DNA of 64,000 nt from Streptomyces sp. V3I8 (GTDB taxonomy: Bacteria > Actinomycetota > Actinomycetes > Streptomycetales > Streptomycetaceae). The first letter of the stretch is position 1. Each line of letters opens with the position of its first letter. The notes beneath the pieces are model-generated. The model saw nothing but the letters and a program-made list of their open reading frames with translations, ran no database searches and had not been told where the DNA came from. Position numbers and translations under genes: made by a program. The stretch lies in contig NZ_JAUSZL010000002.1 in NCBI RefSeq assembly GCF_030817535.1, positions 8,618,001 to 8,682,000 of the forward strand. Reading direction: 5' to 3'. Positions 31,303-39,633 of this stretch are shown piece after piece.

Positions 31303-32739
31303 CTAGAGCCCCAGCACTTCGCCGTACTTGATGGCCCCGTGGGGCAGCGCGAAGCCGAACGGGGTCAGCGACTTGCCCTGCGGGTAGGTCTCCTCGGTGC
31401 TGCTCGGTGCGAACCAGACACCACCGGACCTGGGCTCACCGGCGTTCTCCCCGGGAGCGCTCACCGCGGTGTCCCACAGCCCGTCGCGGTTGTAGTCGCC
31501 GACGGCCAGCCGGGCGCCGAAGCGGTCGCCGGCCTCGGCGGTGCCGGGCACGTTCGGGGTGCTCTGGCTGCGGGCCGGCCCTCCGTGGAGGCCGTGCTCC
31601 GTGCCGTTCATCGTGACGTATCCGCCCGCGTCCTTCACGGTGCCCACGTCCTCGCCGGGCACGCCGACCACCAGTTCCGGACGGCTGTCGCCGTTCAGGT
31701 CGCCGGCGGACAGCGCGGCGCCGAAGTCGTCGCCCTCCTCGGCGGCGCCGCCGACATCCGGGGCAGACTGCGTGACGCACTCGTTCTCGGTGCCGAAGCG
31801 CGCGGTCCTGGAGCCCTTGAGCAGGAGCACCGCGCCGCCGAGCCGGTCCTGGCAGTGCGTGCTCTGCGACTCGGGGTTGGGTTGTACGAGGCCGACCGCG
31901 AGGTCGTCCGTACCGTCCCGGTCGAAGTCGGCGCTGGCGAGCGTGCTGCCGCGGTCGGCGTCGGCCCACCACCGGGCGGGCGTGGCCTTGTCGTCCCAGC
32001 GCGTGATGAAGGTGCCGGAGCTCTCCAGGGCCTTCCAGGTGGTGGCGAGGTCGTCCCGGCCGTCGCCGTCGAAGTCACCGGTGGCCAGGTCGCGGGTGCT
32101 GCCGCCCATGCCGTAGTCGCGCAGGGTGGTGGTGGTCACCGGGTCGGCGGTGAGGGGGCCCGGGCGGAACCGGAGCGCGCCGTGCTCCTCGCCGTTCTCG
32201 CCGTAGGCGAGGTCGGTGTCGCCGTCGCCGTCGTAGTCCCCCGTGGCGATGGTGCGGCCGATGCTGCTGAACCGGGTCGTGCCCCGGGCCACGGTGGTGC
32301 CCTCGATGTTCCACCCCGAGTTGTCCAGGACGGTGATGGTGCCCTCGTCCTTGAACCGGTCGGAGGTGAGCGACTCGCCGTTCGCGCCGACGACGAGCTC
32401 GAAGACGCCGTCGCCGTTCACGTCGACGGGCGCCACGGAGGAGCCGAAGTGGTCGCCCGCCTCGGGCGTTCCGGGTATGCCGGCCTCGGCCTGGCTGATG
32501 ACGCCGGTGGACTGGCTCGGGCTCTGCGGACCGCCGTAGATCACGCTGACGTAGCCGGCCTCGGCCTTGCCGTTCACCGTGGCATCGGGCATGCCGACCG
32601 CGATGTCCGCGTATCCGTCGCCGTTGAAGTCGAACCGCGCTGTTGTCGCGGCTGCGGCGCTTCCGGCGAGCGGCAGGGTCAGACCGGCGGCGGTGAGTGC
32701 CGCTACGGCGGCGGTGGCGGCAAGGGTACGTACACGCAC
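31303..32739 (-). CDS. Secreted FG-GAP (integrin alpha-like) repeat protein
   Basis: 478 residues from GTG 32739, GGGAG upstream. Signal peptide AATAAVAALTAAGLTLPLAG. About seven FG-GAP repeats, each with a calcium-loop: FDFNGDGYADIAVGMPDA, DVNGDGVFELVVGANG, DYDGDGDTDLAYGENG, DFDGDGRDDLATTWKA, DFDRDGTDDLAVGLVQ, DLNGDSRPELVVGVPG, DYNRDGLWDTAVSAPG. Such proteins are calcium-bound beta-propellers on or outside the cell; several Streptomyces genomes have large families of them. Role unknown, probably adhesion or binding. Confidence 0.93.
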   Translation of the reverse strand: MRVRTLAATAAVAALTAAGLTLPLAGSAAAATTARFDFNGDGYADIAVGMPDATVNGKAEAGYVSVIYGGPQSPSQSTGVISQAEAGIPGTPEAGDHFGSSVAPVDVNGDGVFELVVGANGESLTSDRFKDEGTITVLDNSGWNIEGTTVARGTTRFSSIGRTIATGDYDGDGDTDLAYGENGEEHGALRFRPGPLTADPVTTTTLRDYGMGGSTRDLATGDFDGDGRDDLATTWKALESSGTFITRWDDKATPARWWADADRGSTLASADFDRDGTDDLAVGLVQPNPESQSTHCQDRLGGAVLLLKGSRTARFGTENECVTQSAPDVGGAAEEGDDFGAALSAGDLNGDSRPELVVGVPGEDVGTVKDAGGYVTMNGTEHGLHGGPARSQSTPNVPGTAEAGDRFGARLAVGDYNRDGLWDTAVSAPGENAGEPRSGGVWFAPSSTEETYPQGKSLTPFGFALPHGAIKYGEVLGL

Positions 32740-32838
32740 GGAGCAACTCCCGTAATGGAAAGGAAAAGACGAGGAGGAAGGACTCCCGGAGCTGTGACTC
32801 ACGAGGCGTACGAAGGGTTGTGCGAAGGTGACTGCGCG

Positions 32839-32985
32839 TCAGAGGCTGAAAGCACCGCCCTCGATGAGGACGAGAAGGCCGAGGACGAGAAGGCCGAGGA
32901 CGAGAAGGCCGAGGGCGATCAGGACGACGGGCAGCAGGATGTGCCCGCAACGGGAGAGGGCCTTGGCGACGACCGGGCGGGTGGC
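32839..32985 (-). pseudogene. Cadmium-resistance transporter (CadD-like) C-terminal remnant
   Basis: Reading leftward, PVVAKALSRCGHILLPVVLI continues ALGLLVLGLLVLGLLVLIEG GAFSL and stops at 32839. The RxxHxLLPVVLIxLG...IEGGAF ending is that of CadD-type permeases. Only this last helix remains, and it has been lengthened by three copies of a 15-bp repeat. The remaining 32740-33063 gap shows nothing else coding. Confidence 0.55.
32866..32910. repeat. Tandem 15-bp repeat, three copies
   Basis: GAGGACGAGAAGGCC occurs exactly three times in a row (32866-32910), inside the CadD-like remnant, where it adds LGLLV-type units to the final helix. Probably slippage expansion in non-functional DNA. Confidence 0.85.
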
Positions 32986-33063
32986 TCCACGGTGTCCGGG
33001 CGACCGGGCGACCGGGCCACCCGGGACGGAGGCCGTGGCCCGAACAAGGCCGGGCGGCCCGCC

Positions 33064-33987
33064 CTAGCCTGCTGACGTGTGCGCCGTGCCCGCGGCGCGG
33101 AGACGCTGGCGGAGGAAGAGGGCCGCGCGGTCCAGTGCCTCGTCGGCCTCGTCCAGGACGCCGACGAACGACTGGAACACATGCGGCACGTCAGCGGTGA
33201 TGTCCAGGATGACATCCACTCCGGCCGCCCTCGCCCGCGCGGCCAGGCGCGTGGAGTCGTCCAGCAGGATCTCGTTGGTGCCCACCTGGATGAGCATCGG
33301 GGGGAAGCCGGTCAGGTCGGCGAGGACGGCCGGGCTGAGCAGGGGCTGGTGCGGATCGGCGCCGGCGAGGTACAGGGCTCCGGTGTGCTCCACGGACCTG
33401 CGGGTGAGGATCGGGTCGAGACCTTCCTTGGTGTCCATGCTCCCGCCCGTACGGGTGGCGTCGAGGCCCGGGGAGAACGTCACGACGGCGGCGGGCAGCG
33501 GGAGGCCCGCGTCGCGGGCGGCCAGGCAGGTCGTGACGGTGAGGCCGCCACCGGCCGAGTCCCCGGCGAACACGATGGCCGAAGGGTCCTGACCGCTCTC
33601 CAGAAGGGCGCGGTAGGCGCTCAGCGTGTCTTCGATCGCGGCCGGGAACGGGTGCTCGGGGGCGAGCCGGTAGTCCACCGAGTACGCCTCGAAGCCGGTC
33701 TTGGCAACGAGGTGTCCCGTCAGCGACAGCACGCTTTCGGGGGAGCCGTACACCCAGCCGCCACCGTGGAAGTACAGGATCGTCCCGGCGCGCGGCCCGT
33801 TGTCCGGCTCGACACGCAGTGCGGGCCGGTTGCCGAGCGTCGTCTGCGCGGTGCGGATGCCGTCGGGCACGATCATCCGGGCCATCAGCGCCTCGAATCC
33901 GGCTCGGATCGCCTCGACCGACCGAGGGCCCTCGGGTCGCGGCTGCCGCAGCATCGCGTCGATCTGCGCGCGTTGTTCCTTGCTCAT
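33064..33987 (-). CDS. HSL-family alpha/beta hydrolase (acetyl esterase-like)
   Basis: 307 residues from ATG 33987. HSL hallmarks: ILYFHGGGWVYGSPESVLSL (oxyanion HGGGW), AYSVDYRLAPEHPFPAAIED, IVFAGDSAGGGLTVTTCLA (nucleophile GDSAGG), acid region QVGTNEILLDDSTRLA and His in TADVPHVFQSFVGV. Intracellular; substrates are usually short acyl esters. It is divergent from a MarR gene with a perfect palindrome between the two, so it is likely MarR-controlled. Confidence 0.92.
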   Translation of the reverse strand: MSKEQRAQIDAMLRQPRPEGPRSVEAIRAGFEALMARMIVPDGIRTAQTTLGNRPALRVEPDNGPRAGTILYFHGGGWVYGSPESVLSLTGHLVAKTGFEAYSVDYRLAPEHPFPAAIEDTLSAYRALLESGQDPSAIVFAGDSAGGGLTVTTCLAARDAGLPLPAAVVTFSPGLDATRTGGSMDTKEGLDPILTRRSVEHTGALYLAGADPHQPLLSPAVLADLTGFPPMLIQVGTNEILLDDSTRLAARARAAGVDVILDITADVPHVFQSFVGVLDEADEALDRAALFLRQRLRAAGTAHTSAG

Positions 33988-34021
33988 CTTCCACTCCAGC
34001 CGTAAGTAACTTCCACTGCAC

Positions 34022-34039
34022 TATATGCCGAGGCATATA
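34022..34039. promoter_or_regulatory. MarR operator palindrome
   Basis: TATATGCCGAGGCATATA is a perfect palindrome with 8-bp arms, 34 bp upstream of the HSL-esterase start and 17 bp before the MarR start. A half-site ATATGCC recurs at about 34049-34055, abutting the MarR GTG. AT-rich symmetric sites of this size are typical of MarR regulators. Confidence 0.7.
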
Positions 34040-34055
34040 ACGTAGACTATATGCC

Positions 34056-34532
34056 GTGACATCCAAAGCAAGCGGTGAGACGGTCGACCTCCCGGGCTTC
34101 TTCGCCGACCTGGTCCGATGCGAGACGCGTCTGTACAACGCCCTCAACGACCGTCTCCGTGAGCGGCACGGGATCGTCACCTCGCAGTTCGAGGCCCTGC
34201 GCTACCTGCGCGACCGCCCCGGGTCCCGCGTGGCGGACCTTGCTGCCGAATTCGCCATCGGCGTCGGGGCGACCAGCAAGACCGTGGACCGTCTGGAGAG
34301 GCAGGGGTGGGCCGTCCGGCAGCCGAATCCATCCGATCGACGGTCCTCGCTGCTGGCCCTGACCGACGACGGCTCTCGGCTTGTCGGCGCGGCGGAGGAA
34401 ACCTTCACCGAAGCGGTGGCCGAGCTGATCGGAGGCGCGCTCGACAGTTCCTCGGCGTCGGCCGCCGCACGGGCCCTCTCGAAGCTGCGCTCCGTGCTCG
34501 AACACGAGCAGATCGGCACGCCCACAGGCTGA
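34056..34532 (+). CDS. MarR-family transcriptional regulator
   Basis: 158 residues from GTG 34056; TAGACT lies nine bases upstream, so the mRNA may have almost no leader. Winged helix: VTSQFEALRYLRDRPGSRVA, DLAAEFAIGVGATSKTVDRL, ERQGWAVRQPNPSDRRSSLL and ALTDDGSRLVGAAEETFTEA. The wing DRRSS motif is typical. It should bind the adjacent palindrome and repress itself and the divergent HSL esterase until a small ligand binds. Confidence 0.92.
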   Translation: MTSKASGETVDLPGFFADLVRCETRLYNALNDRLRERHGIVTSQFEALRYLRDRPGSRVADLAAEFAIGVGATSKTVDRLERQGWAVRQPNPSDRRSSLLALTDDGSRLVGAAEETFTEAVAELIGGALDSSSASAAARALSKLRSVLEHEQIGTPTG

Positions 34533-34783
34533 TCGGCGGCCCGGAAGGGCGGACCGACGGCGGGGCCGCTGGCGGGACCGTCGTGCGGTGGCGGCGACCC
34601 GGGACGGGGGTGCGGCCGGGGCGCCGTGCGTGAGCCCTCTCCCGTATCCGGCGACCTGCCGGCGAAAGCCCTGGTTGCCCTGTCCTGTTCTGCACCGACC
34701 TGCCCTGCCCTGCTGGGTCCACTTCGAGATGCCTGCCCGCCGGGCGGCCTGAACGTGCCGCGCCCTTCGGTAGGGGCGTGCCG

Positions 34784-34903
34784 CGTGGCCGCGAGCAGTC
34801 GATCGGCGTCCTCCGGCGGGCGGTCGAACTCGGTGTGAACCGCATCGGCACCGCCGCGTTCCACTTCTCGGCGACGCGCTCCGGCGGCGAGCTGATCGAC
34901 CGT
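34784..34903 (+). pseudogene. Aldo/keto reductase fragment in a 480-bp gap
   Basis: RGREQSIGVLRRAVELGVNR followed by IGTAAFHFSATRSGGELIDR matches the N-terminal part of Streptomyces aldo/keto reductases (VLRRAVELGVNHIDTA), with the usual Asp changed to Gly. No start, no downstream part. The rest of 34533-35013 holds no gene except the operator-bearing promoter at its right end. Confidence 0.6.
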
Positions 34904-34927
34904 GGGACCTTTCCCCCTCCCAATACT

Positions 34928-34979
34928 TGGCTAGCCACATAATCGGTGCTACGTTTTACGTGGCTGGCCACTTAATCGG
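34928..34979. promoter_or_regulatory. Two direct copies of a palindromic operator before the oxidoreductase operon
   Basis: TGGCTAGCCACATAATCGG (34928-34946) and TGGCTGGCCACTTAATCGG (34961-34979) are direct copies whose left halves are themselves palindromes (GTGGCTGGCCAC). They are 33 bp apart, three helical turns, so the same face of DNA is presented. They lie 35 bp upstream of the quinone oxidoreductase start; the MarR gene ending this operon is the likely binder. Confidence 0.65.
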
Positions 34980-35013
34980 GGTCGCCAGATCGGCTTATTA
35001 AGGGAGATCAGTT

Positions 35014-35928
35014 ATGAAGGCCATCGTTTTCGACACGTTCGGCGGTACCGAGGTCCTGCACGAGGCGGAGATCGAGGTCCCTGAGCCCGGCCCCGGCCAG
35101 GTCCGCGTGCGGGTACAGGCGGTCGGCGTCAACCCGGTGGACGGGAAGATCCGTTCCGGGACCATGGAGGCCATCTTCCCCACCACGCTGCCCGCCGTCC
35201 CCGGCGGGGAGATCGCCGGGGTCGTCGACGCCCTCGGTGAAGGCGTCGACCTGTTCGAGGTGGGCGACGAGGTGCTGGGCTGGTCCGACACCGGCTCCTA
35301 CGCCCAGTACGCCCTGGCCGACCCGGCCGTCCTCGCCCCCAAGCCGGCCGGCCTGGACTGGACGCACGCGGCCGCACTGCCGGTGGCGAGCGACGGCGCC
35401 GACCGGGTCCTGGACCTGCTGGACGTCAAAGCAGGCGAGACCCTGCTGATCCACGGCGCGTCCGGCGCGCTGGGCACCGTCGCCGTCCAGCTCGCCGTCG
35501 CCCGCGGCGCCCGTGTCATCGGCACCGCCGGCCCGGCCAACCAGGAGTACGTGGCCTCGCTCGGCGCCACCGCGCTGGTCTACGGACAGAACCTGGTCGA
35601 GCGGGTCCGCGCGCTCGCCCCGAACGGCGTGGACGCCGTGTTCGACGCCGCGGGCAAGGGCGCGCTGGAGGACTCCATCACCCTGCGCGGCACCACCGAC
35701 CGCATCGTCACCACCGCCGACTTCCGGGCCCGCGAACTCGGCATCGTCTTCGCCGAGGGCCCGCAGCGGCGCTCGGCCGCCCGGCTGGCCGAACTCGCCC
35801 AGCAGGCCGCCGACGGCACACTGGCGATCACGGTCGGTGCGGCCTATCCGCTCGCCGCCGCGGCCGAGGCGCAGCAGGCCAGCGACGCCGGCCACAGCCG
35901 CGGAAAGCTCGTCCTGACCGTCGGCTGA
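35014..35928 (+). CDS. NADP-dependent quinone oxidoreductase-like MDR protein (zinc-free)
   Basis: 304 residues. MKAIVFDTFGGTEVLHEAEI, GVNPVDGKIRSGTMEAIFPT and PGGEIAGVVDALGEGVDLFE are the catalytic-domain marks of the quinone-reductase branch of medium-chain dehydrogenases; the cofactor motif is LLIHGASGALGTVAVQLAVA. No zinc-ligand cysteines. It reduces quinones or enals with NADPH. First gene of an apparent three-gene operon with an Old Yellow Enzyme homologue and a MarR regulator, pointing to detoxification of reactive electrophiles or quinones. Confidence 0.93.
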   Translation: MKAIVFDTFGGTEVLHEAEIEVPEPGPGQVRVRVQAVGVNPVDGKIRSGTMEAIFPTTLPAVPGGEIAGVVDALGEGVDLFEVGDEVLGWSDTGSYAQYALADPAVLAPKPAGLDWTHAAALPVASDGADRVLDLLDVKAGETLLIHGASGALGTVAVQLAVARGARVIGTAGPANQEYVASLGATALVYGQNLVERVRALAPNGVDAVFDAAGKGALEDSITLRGTTDRIVTTADFRARELGIVFAEGPQRRSAARLAELAQQAADGTLAITVGAAYPLAAAAEAQQASDAGHSRGKLVLTVG

Positions 35929-36025
35929 CCTCCACCGCGGGAGCCGGCCCTGTGCCTGCCGGCCGGCCCCCGCCCGTGTCTCCCCTGTGTCCCCCCGTAC
36001 CGCTCCCGTACCGAAGGAAGTCCTC

Positions 36026-37102
36026 ATGTCCACCACCGACTTGAACCCCCTGTGGCAGCCCGTCCGCGCCGGGGACATCCGACTGCCGCACCGGCTGGCC
36101 ATGGCCCCGATGACGCGCGGCCGCAGCACCGCGGAAGGTGTACCGACCGAGCTGAACGCCGAGTACTACGCCCAGCGTGCCTCGAACGCGCTCATCATCA
36201 CCGAGGGCACCCAGCCGTCCGCCGACGGGCAGGGCTACCTGCTGACGCCCGGTGTCCACAGCGAGGAACAGGTGGCCGGGTGGCGCAAGGTCACCGACGC
36301 GGTGCATGCCGCCGACGGGCGCATCGTCGTCCAGTTGATGCACGTCGGGCGCATCGCCCACCCCGACAACACCCCGCACGGACGGCAGCCGGTTGCACCC
36401 TCCCCGGTGCGCCCGGCGGGCATGATGTTCACCGCGTCCGGACCGCACGAGATGCCGCGGCCCCGGGCACTGTCCACGCAGGAGGTCGCCGCGACCGTCG
36501 AGGACCACCGCCGCGCCGCCGCGGGCGCGGTCGCAGCCGGCGCCGACGGCGTGGAGATCCACGGGGCCAACGGCTACCTCGTCCACCAGTTCCTCTCCTC
36601 CAACGCCAACGAGCGCACCGACCGCTACGGCGGTCCGGTCGACCACCGCATCCGCTTCGCCGTCGAGGTCGCCGCCGCCGTCGCCGACGAGATCGGCGCG
36701 GGCCGTACCGGCATCCGCCTGTCGCCCGGCAACCCGTACAACGACATCCGCGAGGACGACACACACGAGCTGTACCCGGCGCTGGTACGCGCCCTCGCAC
36801 CGCTGGATCTGGCCTACCTGCACCTGGTCCACACAGGCGACGAGCAACTGCTGGACACCCTGCGGTCGCTGTGGCCGGGCACGCTGGTCCTGAACCGCGC
36901 GGGCGCCGACCTCCCCACCCGCGCCAAGGACATCGCCGACGGCCGGGCCGACCTCGTCACCGTCGGCGCGCAGGCGCTGGCCAACCCCGACCTGGTCGAG
37001 CGGGTACGCTCTGGAGCGCCGCTGAACACGCCGGACCCGGCCACCTTCTACAGCGGCGGCGAAACCGGGTACACCGACTACCCCACCCGCCACCATGCCT
37101 GA
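36026..37102 (+). CDS. Old Yellow Enzyme family alkene reductase
   Basis: 358 residues from ATG 36026 (GAAGGAAG site). FMN-barrel marks: LAMAPMTRGRSTAEGVPTEL, IITEGTQPSADGQGYLLTPG, VQLMHVGRIAHPDNTPHG, DGVEIHGANGYLVHQFLSSN (HxxN substrate-binding pair), ERTDRYGGPVDHRIRF and DLVTVGAQALANPDLVERVR (phosphate/FMN loop). Tyr and His at the active site are in the HGANGYL neighbourhood. It reduces alpha,beta-unsaturated carbonyls with NAD(P)H, which fits the preceding quinone oxidoreductase and the following MarR sensor. Confidence 0.94.
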   Translation: MSTTDLNPLWQPVRAGDIRLPHRLAMAPMTRGRSTAEGVPTELNAEYYAQRASNALIITEGTQPSADGQGYLLTPGVHSEEQVAGWRKVTDAVHAADGRIVVQLMHVGRIAHPDNTPHGRQPVAPSPVRPAGMMFTASGPHEMPRPRALSTQEVAATVEDHRRAAAGAVAAGADGVEIHGANGYLVHQFLSSNANERTDRYGGPVDHRIRFAVEVAAAVADEIGAGRTGIRLSPGNPYNDIREDDTHELYPALVRALAPLDLAYLHLVHTGDEQLLDTLRSLWPGTLVLNRAGADLPTRAKDIADGRADLVTVGAQALANPDLVERVRSGAPLNTPDPATFYSGGETGYTDYPTRHHA

Positions 37103-37111
37103 GGAGAAGCG

Positions 37112-37600
37112 ATGAACGACCCCGCCTCCAGGCCCCCCGGCACGGCGCACGACGGTCGCCTCAGCTACGCCATCTTCCAACTCGCCCGCGCACACCGCGG
37201 CCACGCCGCCACCATGCTCCGCAGCATGAACCTGCACCCGGGACAGGAACTGCTGCTCATGCAGCTCTTCGACCGCGACGGCCAGACCCAGTCCGAACTC
37301 CTGGAAGCCGTCGGCCTCGACCACTCCACCGTCTCCAAGTCGCTGCGCCGCATGCAGGACGCCGGACTTCTCACCCGGGAACCCGCCGCACACGACCGGC
37401 GCGTCATGGTCGTCCACCTCACCGACGCCGGACGCGCCCTGCGCGAGCCCATCGCGGACATGTGGCGGACCCTGGAGGAGATCTCCGTACAGGGCCTGAC
37501 GGCGGAGCAGATCGAGACGTTCACCACGACCGCGTACGCGATCGAGCAGTCGGTCAAGGACCGCGGTCAGCAGGTTCCGTCAGGCGAGTCCCGGCTGTGA
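37112..37600 (+). CDS. MarR-family regulator of the oxidoreductase operon
   Basis: 162 residues, ATG 9 bp after the OYE stop, with GAGGAG upstream. LSYAIFQLARAHRGHAATML, LHPGQELLLMQLFDRDGQTQ, SELLEAVGLDHSTVSKSLRR, MQDAGLLTREPAAHDRRVMV and HLTDAGRALREPIADM cover the full MarR winged helix. There is no obvious single redox-sensing Cys, so a ligand rather than oxidation is likely sensed. It probably binds the paired 19-bp sites at 34928-34979. Confidence 0.92.
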   Translation: MNDPASRPPGTAHDGRLSYAIFQLARAHRGHAATMLRSMNLHPGQELLLMQLFDRDGQTQSELLEAVGLDHSTVSKSLRRMQDAGLLTREPAAHDRRVMVVHLTDAGRALREPIADMWRTLEEISVQGLTAEQIETFTTTAYAIEQSVKDRGQQVPSGESRL

Positions 37601-37689
37601 GTTTCCTCGCCCGGTTCGGTCTCTGACGGGCACACCGGAATCGCCGGCACGGCTGGACGGCTGGACGGCTCAGACGCCGCCCACTCCGG

Positions 37690-38739
37690 TCACCGAGGCC
37701 GACGACCGCCAGGATCTGTCGAACCCGAACCCGAACCCGAACCCGAACTCGAACCCGAAGCCGATTTCGATCCCGAGTCGGCGTGGGAATCCTCGCGGGC
37801 CGGGATGGAGGTGCGGGTCAGGTCCTCGGAGATCCGCCAGATGCGTTCGGCGTCCTCCTCGCTGCGGAGCCGGGAGTAGACGGCCTGTTCGGCGGGCGCG
37901 CCCGACAGGTGCCCGAGGCCGCTGGGACCGTAGAGGCGGCCGCCGCGTGCGTCCGGCGAGGTGGCGGCCAGCAGGGCCGGGAGCAGCGCGGTCCCGACCG
38001 TCCCGAGGAGGCCGCCGCGGGCGAGCACGCGGATGGCACGCACCCCGGCGGTGTCCTTCGTCCGGCCGACCTCGGGGCGCGCGGCCAGGAGACTGGTGGG
38101 GGCGATGCCGGGGTGGGCGAGGTTGCTGGTGATTCCCCAGCCCCCGGCTCGGCTGCGTCGGTCCAGTTCGAGCCCGAACAGACCGAACGCGATCTTGGAC
38201 TGGCTGTACGCCCGGCTGCCTCTGTAGGACCGTTCCCAGTTCAGGTCGTCCCAGTTGATGGCGTTCGCGTTCGCGTTCGCGCTGATGCTGATCTGCGAGG
38301 TCACGACCGCGTGTCCCGCGCGCAGGAGGGGCAACAGGTGTGCCACCAGGGCGAAGTGGCCCAGGTGGTTGCTGCCGAACTGCAGCTCGAACCCGTCTGC
38401 GGTGGTCTGCCGGCCCGGGGGAGTCATCACACCGGCGTTGTTGACGAGGATGTGGATCGGACGGTCCTCGCCGCGAAACATGGCTCCCAGCGCGGCGACC
38501 GAGCCCAGTGACGACAGGTCGAGCTCGCGCAGGGACAGGACCGCTTCCGGGTGCCGCTCTCTGATCTGCGCGACCGCTGCCTCACCCTTACGGGGGTTCC
38601 GGACGGGCATGACGACCTCGGCACCGGCAGCGGCGAGGCGGACCGCGAGGCCCAGTCCGACACCGTCGCTGGCGCCGGTGACCACGGCGCGTTTCCCCGA
38701 GAGGTCGGGAACCGTGATGTCCGGCTGTGTGCGTGCCAT
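37690..38739 (-). CDS. Short-chain dehydrogenase/reductase with Ser/Gly-rich tail
   Basis: 349 residues from ATG 38739 (AGGAG site). [20 protein letters not shown] (cofactor loop), [40 protein letters not shown], catalytic pair in [15 protein letters not shown], and a C-terminal extended part typical of the atypical SDRs related to retinol dehydrogenases. The last 30 residues are almost only Ser, Gly and Lys ([18 protein letters not shown]), encoded by a GAACCC-type hexanucleotide repeat at about 37720-37765 that probably expanded by slippage. Divergent from an XRE regulator. Confidence 0.92.
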   Translation of the reverse strand: MARTQPDITVPDLSGKRAVVTGASDGVGLGLAVRLAAAGAEVVMPVRNPRKGEAAVAQIRERHPEAVLSLRELDLSSLGSVAALGAMFRGEDRPIHILVNNAGVMTPPGRQTTADGFELQFGSNHLGHFALVAHLLPLLRAGHAVVTSQISISANANANAINWDDLNWERSYRGSRAYSQSKIAFGLFGLELDRRSRAGGWGITSNLAHPGIAPTSLLAARPEVGRTKDTAGVRAIRVLARGGLLGTVGTALLPALLAATSPDARGGRLYGPSGLGHLSGAPAEQAVYSRLRSEEDAERIWRISEDLTRTSIPAREDSHADSGSKSASGSSSGSGSGSGSTDPGGRRPR

Positions 38740-38835
38740 GTGCCGCTCCTGGTCGCTGGAAGGTGGATGCGGTCTCAGGTTGCGCCGAATCCACGGAGGT
38801 ATCCACGGCCTGCCGATCCCAGGCCGGCCGGTCCG

Positions 38836-38878
38836 GGCTGCCTCGGCCCGAAGGGGGGATCGACAGGCCGAGGCAGCC
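38836..38878. promoter_or_regulatory. Perfect 13-bp inverted repeat between SDR and XRE genes
   Basis: GGCTGCCTCGGCC (38836-38848) and GGCCGAGGCAGCC (38866-38878) are exact inverse copies with a 17-bp centre. They lie 97 bp from the SDR start and 52 bp from the XRE start, so they may be an operator bound by the XRE protein, or a strong hairpin in the leader. Confidence 0.55.
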
Positions 38879-38930
38879 GTCCGGCGCCGGTGGCAGGATG
38901 AAGGAGCGCTGAGACCAGGAGGAAGCAGCA

Positions 38931-39566
38931 GTGATCGATCGAGCCGGCCTCGCCGAGTTCCTACGCCGCCATCGGGAGTCGCTGCAACCTGAGGACGTCG
39001 GTCTGCCACGTGGGCAACGGCGCAGAACCGCCGGCCTGCGACGCGAGGAGGTCGCCACGCTCTGCCACATCTCCACCGACTACTACAGCCGACTTGAGCG
39101 GGAGCGCGGACCGCACCCCTCCGAGCAGATGATCACCTCGATCGCGCAGGGACTGCGGCTGTCCCTCGACGAACGCGACCACCTGTTCCGCCTCGCCGGG
39201 CACAACCCTCCGGCGAGGGGTGCGACCGGCGAACACATCGGTCCCGGCCTGCTCCGTATCTTCGACCGGCTCACCGACACCCCCGCCGAGATCGTCACCG
39301 AACTCGGCGAGACACTCCGGCAGACCCCGCTCGGCGTGGCACTCAACGGCGACACCACTCGATACAGCGGCCCGGCCCGCAGTATCGGCTACCGGTGGTT
39401 CACCGACCCGGCCGTCCGGTCCCTGTACCACCCCGACGACCACGCGCTGCACTCCCGCGTCTTCGCCGCCGGACTGCGCAGGACGGTCACGCTCCGCGTT
39501 CCCGGATCGCGGGCGGCTCACCTCATGGACCTCTTCCTCGCCCTGCGGACATCTCCGCACACATGA
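38931..39566 (+). CDS. XRE/MmyB-type helix-turn-helix regulator, C-terminally shortened
   Basis: 211 residues from GTG 38931 with [70 protein letters not shown]. The MmyB-like ligand domain begins [20 protein letters not shown] and [20 protein letters not shown] but stops about 70-80 residues before the usual end; after [14 protein letters not shown] the sequence no longer follows the family. This suggests an internal deletion or frameshift near 39485. Such regulators usually control a divergent SDR, exactly the arrangement here. DNA binding should survive; ligand response may not. Confidence 0.85.
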   Translation: MIDRAGLAEFLRRHRESLQPEDVGLPRGQRRRTAGLRREEVATLCHISTDYYSRLERERGPHPSEQMITSIAQGLRLSLDERDHLFRLAGHNPPARGATGEHIGPGLLRIFDRLTDTPAEIVTELGETLRQTPLGVALNGDTTRYSGPARSIGYRWFTDPAVRSLYHPDDHALHSRVFAAGLRRTVTLRVPGSRAAHLMDLFLALRTSPHT

Positions 39567-39633
39567 CCACCGAGAGATGTGTCCCGTACCGCCTGACCGG
39601 ACCCGAAGACATGCGACGGGCCGCGCGGTCGCG

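Noticed and set aside
31339..33075. 578-residue plus-strand open frame
   Set aside because: Shadow of the FG-GAP gene; Gly/Val/Ala/Arg-rich with no domain.
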